From Cornus controversa (taxonomy: Eukaryota; Streptophyta; Magnoliopsida; Cornales; Cornaceae), in contig CM048845.1 in the NCBI GenBank assembly GCA_026545225.1, positions 90,894,533-90,958,532 on the forward strand: 64,000 bases of DNA. The letters run 5' to 3'. The notes beneath the pieces were generated by a model. The model had not been told where the DNA came from. It saw only the letters and a list, made by a program, of their open reading frames with translations, and made no database searches. Below are positions 59,490 through 64,000 of this stretch, piece after piece. Position 1 is the stretch's first letter; every line of letters begins with the position of its first letter. A program made the translations under genes and the position numbers.

Positions 59490-60155
59490 CTCGTGGATAT
59501 TGAAGTTCCACAATCGGTACTTCCGAATACTGTATTTGAAGCAGTTGTTCGAATTCTTTATGATATGCAACTGAAACAAGTTCTTGCTAATGGTAAAAAA
59601 GGGGCTTTGAATGTGGGGGATGTTCTAATTTTACCTGAGGGATTTGAATTAGCTCCTCCCGATCTTATTTCTCCCGAGATGAAAGAAAAGATAGGCAATC
59701 TATCTTTTCAGAGCCATCGACCCAATAAAAAAAATATTCTTGTGATAGGCCTGTTCCTGGTCAGAAATATAGTGAAATCACCTTTCCTATTCTTTCCCCA
59801 GACCCCGCTACAAAGAAAGATGCTCACTTCTTAAAATATCCTATATACGTAGGCGGAAATAGGGGAAGGGGTCAGACTTATCCCGACGGGAGCAAGAGTA
59901 ACAATACAGTTTATAATGCTACAGCAGCAGGTATAGTAAGCAAAATCATACGAAAATGAAAGGGGGCATATGAAATAACCATAGCGGATGCATCAGATGG
60001 ACGTCAAGTAGTTGATATTATCCCTCCAGGACCAGAACTTCTCATTTCAGAGGGCAAATCTATCAAATTTGATCAACCATTAACGAGTAATCCGAATGTG
60101 GGCAGATTTGGTCAGGGAGATGTAGAAATAGTACTTCAACATCCATTACGTGTGG
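59490..60155 (+). pseudogene. petA: Plastid-derived petA, second part
   Basis: The frame continues [20 protein letters not shown] and [20 protein letters not shown] up to about 59745. It then shifts to [20 protein letters not shown] and [20 protein letters not shown]; a stop follows at SKIIRK, and the rest runs [20 protein letters not shown] to [11 protein letters not shown]. The C-terminal membrane anchor is missing: the homology stops at about 60155. Confidence 0.92.
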
Positions 60156-60512
60156 TGTGACTGTTATTATTTCAGAAGACTATTTGACTTTACCCTTTCT
60201 TTGTTTTTTTAATCCAAATTGGGGTGGTGTGACTGTTACTATTTCCAGATTTAAGTGTCATAAAATGCATCAATAGTTTTTTATTCGACAAGAATCAAAT
60301 TCGACTAAATACTAGACATAAGTAAGCGGGGAATAAGAACGGATAAATGCTGGAAAAAAAAATGCTATTCGCCTTACTAGTCTTTGACACAAGAAAAGGG
60401 GTGTGGAAAATCCCTTTTCTTGTGTCGAAATAATAATGATTCTTGATCCCGTTCGTCAAAAAATTATGCTTTGAATATTATTTTAGTTTTGTGGCAAATT
60501 AAGAAAATTTTG
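60156..60512 (+). other. Rest of plastid insertion: petA 3' flank with stem-loop
   Basis: The stretch is AT-rich and probably plastid spacer. TGACACAAGAAAAGGG (60385-60400) pairs with CCCTTTTCTTGTGTCG (60412-60427), a stem typical of plastid mRNA 3' ends. GGTGTGACTGTTA occurs twice (60158-60170 and 60227-60239). Confidence 0.55.
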
Positions 60513-60851
60513 ATTTAAGTTAGTCAATTAACTAAAGAGTTTCCTTATCTTTTACAATTTTTTGCAAATGATTTTTTTTTTTATCAAGAACATGGAAACA
60601 AGCCAGACGGTGGCAACCAGAAAGAGGAGTGGTGACTTGTATGCTGTACAACTGAACAATAAAATAGCACTGTACGTTTGTAAACAATTAAGTTCAAGAG
60701 CACTAGTAAGAAAATGTGGCATCAACAATTGGAACACACCCAATTTCAAGCAATGGATTACTTGTGTCAAAAAAAATTAATTGCTAGCTCAAAGTCTAGT
60801 TCAAATAAGATTGTATACACAAGTTGTCGGTTGGCTAAAGCGTGTAAGTTG
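60513..60851 (+). pseudogene. Ty1/copia element G: pre-integrase domain
   Basis: The frame reads VSQLTKEFPYLLQFFANDFF, then METSQTVATRKRSGDLYAV; shifted by one base near 60713 it gives KMWHQQLEHTQFQAMDYLCQ and KLIASSKSSSNKIVYTSCRLAKACKL. This is the GAG_pre-integrase domain of copia, with the WHxxLxH and CxLAKACKL hallmarks. It continues the gag-protease piece at 42440-43060, so the plastid segment sits inside G. Element H cuts it off. Confidence 0.75.
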
Positions 60852-61867
60852 TGAGTTGCGCGGTGCGGAAGCGGTTGCAAAAGTAATTAAAAATCTAGAA
60901 GGGGTGATTAGGTTTACTCATTTTTTGCTTAATTATTCAGATTATCCAATTTTAAGTCCAATTAATAATTAAAGCAATCCTACACTCTGACAAGAACTTG
61001 ATGCGGAACACCTCAAGCTTGTTATTGCGACTATCTTGTTCAATTGTTATAGATTCTCGGCTAATGTCAATATCCTTGCAGAAGGGTAACTGGAAGAACA
61101 TGAACACTCAGCAAGTATTCTGTCCCATTCGTAGCACGATTTTCTTCTCATTCCTCACCAACGAACAATTGTAGAAGAAACCAAATGAACCGATGTTTGA
61201 TCGAATAAAATAACTCTATAGTAGTCTCTGTACTTTCGATCAGATTGGGAACACTACCCTAAGATCACTCAGTATATATGTGTGAGCTCTCAAAAGAAAA
61301 ACAAATAGAAAAATCAAAGAAAATTTTTCTACCCTAAAAATACTCTCAAAAAGGTTTCTCTCTCTAAAAATAATAATCTGTTTAAGTACACTTGTAAAGA
61401 AAATATAGAGTAGTATTTATAGGCATAAGTTAAAAACCAATATAGGACTTTCCTAGAAGTTTTAAACCCAAGAGTAATCAGAATTTTCATCAAAATTAAA
61501 TTCCTATTTGGAACAAGCTAAGTAGGACCGATGCTCAAAAATCAGGACCGGTGGGACATTGTAAAAAACTTGTAAAAACTAAATTGTCGAGAAAAGTTAA
61601 ACCAGTCCTAAATACTGGGGACCGGTGGGACTTTAAAAAAAATCATATTTTTAGTTTAAAGCATATTTTCTAAGTCCTAAGCCCACCAAATTCCAAAATT
61701 TAGTGTCCTCACTCACATTCCTATACTAAGTGATGTTCTCATCGAATCCATGGAATCGAGACACTTGTTGTTCAGCTTCCACGATCGAGACACAAAATCG
61801 AATAAAAATTACAACTCGATCAATAAGTTTTGACACCAAAATTTGCCAATTACAAATATATACGTCA
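60852..61867 (-). mobile_element. 3' LTR of copia element H (SIRE/Maximus-like)
   Basis: On the plus strand it runs from TGAGTTGCGCGG to TATACGTCA (1016 bp), directly followed by a polypurine tract in reverse. AGTTG precedes it; the partner duplication would lie outside the window. It contains a GGGTGATTAGG motif near its left end and a TATA-like GTATTTATAGG region near 61410. ORFs in it (60781-60972, 61726-61911) span LTR borders and are not genes. Confidence 0.65.
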
Positions 61868-61884
61868 CAATCTTCCCCTTTGAC
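61868..61884 (-). other. Polypurine tract of element H
   Basis: The reverse complement reads GTCAAAGGGGAAGATTG, a variant of the TGxCAAAGGGGGAGATTG tract that ends SIRE/Maximus pol in plants. Confidence 0.75.
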
Positions 61885-64000
61885 AATTTCGTGACAAAAC
61901 CACCTGAACAATTATAACTTAACCCATTGAAAAAATTAGATTACAATTTGCTTAAAAATACAAAGAAAAATAGCTGAATCAATTAAGCTTCACTTCTGAT
62001 GTTCAAGTCAAAAATTATAATTTGTAACTGCACACCACTTAAACAAACATAACCTGTGAAAAGCTTAATAAAGAAATATAAATAATTAACATCAATGTTA
62101 ACAATGTTCATACTCCCCCTCAAACATGTAACCAATGAAGTATACTATCTCCCTATATCACAAAGGAACAAACACTTATATCTCTCCCTTTATATATGTC
62201 TCCCATGTCTCACCTTTTGTCAAAGAACCACATATCACATATTACATTTTGAAATAAATTGACAAAATAAGAATAATGAGAACAAGAGATAAACTATCAC
62301 ACATGATTAAGTGAGATAACAAGAATATGAACTCCATTAATAACACAGAAGCACAAGTAGCAAAAATACCAAAATTAGGAGTATCATTAAGCATAGCATC
62401 TAGAAACAAAACATCTAAAGATATTATGTCTAAAACAAGCATTGCCAAAAGAACAGAACCTAGATATCGATATTTATCAAAAAGATATCATTGGTCATGT
62501 AACTCCATCCATTGAACTTTGCATCAAAGTTCACAAAAATATGATCCAAACCCAAATATAATATGCATAAAATAAACATACAACCTAATTAAAAATATAA
62601 TGAGTATCCAAAAATAGACAAGTCTAAGTTATAAACCTATCAAACAGATGAACTAGTATGAATCATCAAAACATCAAAGCCTAAAAACTAGTTATCATCA
62701 GTGATGTAGGAGAATGAATGATGTCCATTAACAAAGATGCATTAGGAATCATTATCCTTTATTTGTGGTCTATCAAGATTTATCTTCAAATATTGTAAAA
62801 TAATATCACTTGTTAAGATCAAGAACACCAATTAATTTAGCCATTATAGTTGTATTCACTTCAATGATAATGCCAAACATTTTGGTTATAAATGATAAAA
62901 CATCCAAATAAAATTATGTCATTCAAATCATATAAGGACTCCCAACCAAGGTCTTTCAAATCAACATTTCTTTCACTTTTAAAAGCACTCCCTTAGCTCT
63001 TTTAGATTTAATCATGAAAGTTACAATGAATGGAAGCATAAACAAGATCACAATTTTCATTAAAGAACTCTGTCAAACACTTGGAATGCAAGCTTTGAAA
63101 ACACAAGTTTCAATAAAACTTGGTTAGTGCAATCTCCCAAAATCAACACAAATACTTCAATGATCAATCCCTTCCACCAATTCAACTCAAAATCAAACAC
63201 AAATATCAATCAATATGATGAAGAATATGTAGCACAAAGTTTGTTTAGAGTTATGTCAAAGTGAGGGAAAAAGGAAGAAATAAGGTTCATAAGGAGAATG
63301 TAAACACAAAGTGAAACAAATGCACACATGCACCACTTAATCCTCCTAGCCGAGCCTAGCTGGACCAGTCCAACTTTCACCTTAGACCGATCTAACTGGC
63401 TAGCTTGGCCAGTTGACCAATTTTGACCAAAAATGCACTTTTTTTTAAAAAAAATGAATAAAAATTCCTAGAAAAAAATTCTAAAAATCTGAAAAAAAAA
63501 ATCTTTTTGGGTTTTTATTTATGTGAAAATAAAAAATATAATAATCATATAATCATTAAAATCAAATTTTCACGTAAGTAAGAGTGAGTTCTAAAATTTT
63601 TGAAAAAATTCAAGAAAATTCATAAATGCACAATTTTAAAACCCATAAATTTGCCAACAAAATTCATCAGTAAATTCATAATCATGACACAATTTCTAAT
63701 ACACAAATATTTATAAAAATTTAGAAACTCATCTAATAAATCCATGTGTGTGTGTGCAATCCAGTATCAACAAAACTTAATCAAATTCCTTTGATCCATC
63801 TTCTAAAACACATTGAATGATAAGAAAATCAAACCACACATGATCAAATTATTTTTCAATGAATTTTTTTTTAATTTTTCTAACACGGTGGCTTTCATGC
63901 TTATGGGCAGCCAACTATTTCCTAAAAATAACTTATTTTTAAAAGATACCCCATTGGAGATTTACGCCGTAGTGGTAGCTTTGAACACATCCTGAAAGTA
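61885..64000 (-). mobile_element. Internal 3' region of copia element H (runs off window)
   Basis: It is AT-rich with no pol motif in the part visible. Reversed purine tracts (CTCCCCCTC at about 62112, CTCCC repeats near 62150-62210) suggest a long untranslated or decayed extra-ORF region upstream of the tract. The minus frame 62448-62242 is hydrophobic and could be a remnant of an extra ORF, but 68 residues are too few to say. No gene is claimed. Confidence 0.5.

Noticed and set aside
56191-60512. Window as part of a plastid genome
   Set aside because: cemA and petA are broken by stops, shifts and nuclear-type LTR insertions with target duplications, so this is nuclear plastid DNA.
60781-60972. 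Possible small gene after petA
   Set aside because: The frame crosses from a copia pre-integrase remnant into the LTR of element H and begins with TTG.
62242-62448. Hydrophobic minus-strand ORF as an envelope-like protein of element H
   Set aside because: Only 68 residues in AT-rich DNA where hydrophobic frames arise by chance; no supporting motif.

Overview
This window is repeat-dense plant nuclear DNA. It shows nested LTR retrotransposons of the Ty3/gypsy and Ty1/copia types, primer-binding sites matching plant tRNAs, and a decayed plastid DNA insertion (cemA-petA). No intact host gene with clear exon structure was found. The species cannot be named from the sequence; a seed plant with a transposon-rich genome is the safe statement. 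By far the most open reading frames are pieces of retroelements or fall by chance inside long LTRs.

Layout from left to right. (1) 1-18083: an old plus-strand chromovirus-like Ty3/gypsy relic (O). It is split by solo LTR E1 (2780-4283) and by a 13-kb Athila-like element A (5043-18008, 5-bp target duplication AGTCT). (2) 18084-18535: an LTR fragment of a sister family (C), hit by element B. B is a minus-strand Athila-like element (18536-31230) with a gag-pol interrupted by only one stop codon and an unusual 3' region. That region carries a LOB-domain (LBD) transcription-factor-like ORF, an antisense coiled-coil ORF and a small unknown ORF. (3) 31237-35285: a nearly identical 4-kb copy of 17008-21024, pasted between the truncated LTR of B and the truncated element A2. 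(4) 35286-42251: the 3' half of A2, a sister of A, with the remains of the same third ORF and solo LTR E2. (5) 42440-60851: an old Ty1/copia element G, broken by an approximately 2-kb plastid-derived segment (cemA, petA). That segment was later hit by element D (43196-56190) and by solo LTRs E3 and E4. D is a gag-only, minus-strand element with 2.7-kb LTRs. It holds a 130-bp higher-order tandem repeat where pol would be expected, plus solo LTRs of the A and B families. (6) 60852-64000: the 3' LTR and 3' internal region of a minus-strand SIRE/Maximus-like copia element H.

Several features go beyond routine retroelement annotation. One is the LBD-like gene captured inside B, with purine-tract-like copies around its module. 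A second is a complete-looking internal promoter (palindrome cluster, G-box, TATA box, pyrimidine-rich leader and leader intron) in front of ORF3 of A and A2. A third is the same TCGATTGATCGA palindrome cluster in the LTRs of unrelated families A/C and D. The templated 4-kb duplication and the higher-order minisatellite inside D complete the list. Boundaries of complete insertions are supported by matching 5-bp target duplications read directly from the sequence. Family names rest on protein motifs and primer-binding sites, not on database searches.
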